Under the pieces are notes generated by a model, which was not told where the DNA came from, did not search any database, and saw only the letters and a program-made list of their open reading frames with translations. A stretch of DNA of 14,742 bases from JAGVSR01 sp046074825 (GTDB lineage Bacteria; Pseudomonadota; Alphaproteobacteria; Rhizobiales; Hyphomicrobiaceae). Below are positions 13,691-14,742 of the stretch, piece by piece (position 1 is the stretch's first letter; every line of letters starts with the position of its first letter). The translations under genes were made by a program, and so were the position numbers. Where the stretch lies: assembly GCA_046074825.1 (NCBI GenBank), contig JBJTOZ010000110.1, forward strand, positions 1 to 14,742, in the 5' to 3' direction.

Positions 13691-14742
13691 ATGTCCGCAA
13701 AAGAAGTTCTCTTTGACGTTTCAGCCCGCGATAAAATGCTTCGCGGTGTTGATATTTTGGCCGATGCTGTCAAAGTCACGCTGGGTCCAAAAGGTCGTAA
13801 TGTGGTTATTGAGAAATCCTTTGGTTCTCCACGCATTACCAAGGATGGAGTCACGGTCGCTAAAGAAATCGAGCTTTCTGATAAGTTCGAAAATATGGGT
13901 GCACAAATGGTGCGCGAAGTCGCTTCTAAAACGAATGATTTGGCAGGCGATGGAACGACAACAGCAACAGTTCTAGCTCAAGGTATTGTGCGTGAAGGGG
14001 CGAAAGCTGTGGCTGCAGGCGTCAATCCAATGGATCTGAAACGTGGGATTGATACCGCCGTGGACGCCCTTGTTGCAGAGCTCAAAAGCAAGGCACGGAA
14101 GGTAACAAAGTCGGACGAAATTGCCCAAGTCGGTATCATCTCTGCCAATGGCGACAAAGAAATTGGTCGTATGCTCGCGGAAGCCATGAACAAAGTGGGC
14201 AACGAAGGCGTGATCACGGTGGAAGAAGCCAAAAGCCTCGAGACCGAATTAGAAGTCGTTGAAGGCATGCAATTCGACCGTGGGTATGTTTCGCCCTACT
14301 TTGTCACCAACGCAGAAAAAATGCGGGTAGATTTGGAAGATCCCTACATCCTGATCCATGAGAAGAAACTCTCTGGTCTTCAGACCATGCTGCCACTCCT
14401 TGAAGCCGTTGTGCAGACGGGGCGCCCCCTTCTCATTATTGCAGAAGATGTTGAGGGTGAGGCACTTGCTACGCTCGTTGTCAACAAACTGCGCGGCGGT
14501 TTGAAAGTGGCTGCTGTTAAAGCCCCAGGCTTTGGGGACCGTCGGAAAGCAATGCTTGAGGACATCGCCACTCTAACAGGTGGTCAATTGATTTCCGAAG
14601 ATCTCGGTATCAAGCTTGAGAATGTCACTGTGAAGATGTTGGGCAAGGCTAAGAAAGTGGTCATCGACAAAGACAACACAACGGTTGTCGATGGCGCAGG
14701 TTCAAAGTCCGACATCACGGCACGTGTCGCCCAAATAAAGGC
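13691..14742 (+). CDS. groEL: Chaperonin GroEL (Hsp60), 3' end outside window
   Basis: ATP-driven folding chamber that works with GroES. The first 350 codons are present and the frame continues beyond the right edge. Visible landmarks are MSAKEVLFDVSARDKMLRGV, the ATP site VTLGPKGRNV and the catalytic loop GDGTTTATVLAQ, the intermediate-domain AQVGIISANGD (usually AQVGTISANGD), EGVITVEEAKS, the apical-domain FDRGYVSPYFVTN, and VKAPGFGDRRKAMLEDIA with the LTGG strand. GGGAG stands 8 bases before the ATG, and groES ends 46 bases upstream. No damage is seen in the visible part. Confidence 0.97.
   Translation, partial: MSAKEVLFDVSARDKMLRGVDILADAVKVTLGPKGRNVVIEKSFGSPRITKDGVTVAKEIELSDKFENMGAQMVREVASKTNDLAGDGTTTATVLAQGIVREGAKAVAAGVNPMDLKRGIDTAVDALVAELKSKARKVTKSDEIAQVGIISANGDKEIGRMLAEAMNKVGNEGVITVEEAKSLETELEVVEGMQFDRGYVSPYFVTNAEKMRVDLEDPYILIHEKKLSGLQTMLPLLEAVVQTGRPLLIIAEDVEGEALATLVVNKLRGGLKVAAVKAPGFGDRRKAMLEDIATLTGGQLISEDLGIKLENVTVKMLGKAKKVVIDKDNTTVVDGAGSKSDITARVAQIK

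Noticed and set aside
1..14742. CRISPR arrays, tRNA/rRNA genes, insertion sequences, toxin-antitoxin or defence islands
   Set aside because: Read for on both strands; no regularly spaced repeats, tRNA arm patterns, transposase motifs or toxin pairs were seen.

Overview
The window looks like a chromosomal segment of an alphaproteobacterium. The lineage markers are an Usg-family protein, an FNR-type regulator with an FnrL-like Cys spacing, yggT close to folD, and a groESL operon preceded by a CIRCE-like repeat. The sequence is moderately AT-rich, has long AT-rich spacers, and holds at least one clear pseudogene (a copper chaperone) and one probable gene remnant (DCC/DUF393-like). This suggests a genome undergoing reduction, for example a host-associated lineage; the exact genus cannot be read from the sequence.

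Layout. 1-1091 (minus): the start of a sodium:solute symporter-like membrane protein, cut by the left edge and apparently carrying a DUF4212-like N-terminus. It lies just downstream of a PCu(A)C copper-chaperone gene broken by one stop codon and two frameshifts. 1348-3105 (plus): coaBC (coenzyme A synthesis) followed closely by dut (dUTPase). 3304-4308 (plus): cysK (cysteine synthase). 4506-5423 (plus): a MoeB/ThiF-type E1-like adenylyltransferase. 5456-6208 (minus): an FNR-type regulator with four Fe-S cysteines. 6209-6702: a long AT-rich spacer with a perfect FNR box and several nested inverted repeats. 6703-8913 (minus): a HAD-IIB phosphatase and two tandem paralogous CDP-alcohol phosphatidyltransferases. 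9236-10715 (minus): folD and yggT, separated by a 316-base gap. 10716-11477: a spacer with a probable DCC remnant and a G9 tract. 11478-11771 (plus): a small unrecognised protein. 12247-12774 (plus): mog (molybdopterin adenylyltransferase). 12786-13055 (minus): usg. 13327-14742 (plus): groES and groEL, the latter cut by the right edge.

How the genes relate. Most are housekeeping: cofactors (CoA, folate C1, possibly molybdenum cofactor), nucleotide hygiene, cysteine, phospholipids and protein folding. The regulatory content is the FNR-type sensor with its candidate operator and the CIRCE/heat-shock control of groESL. I did not find a defence system, mobile element, CRISPR array, rRNA or tRNA. 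The most interesting material is the FNR-box/hairpin region upstream of the FNR gene, the degraded copper-chaperone locus with its unusual symporter, and the tandem phosphatidyltransferase pair.
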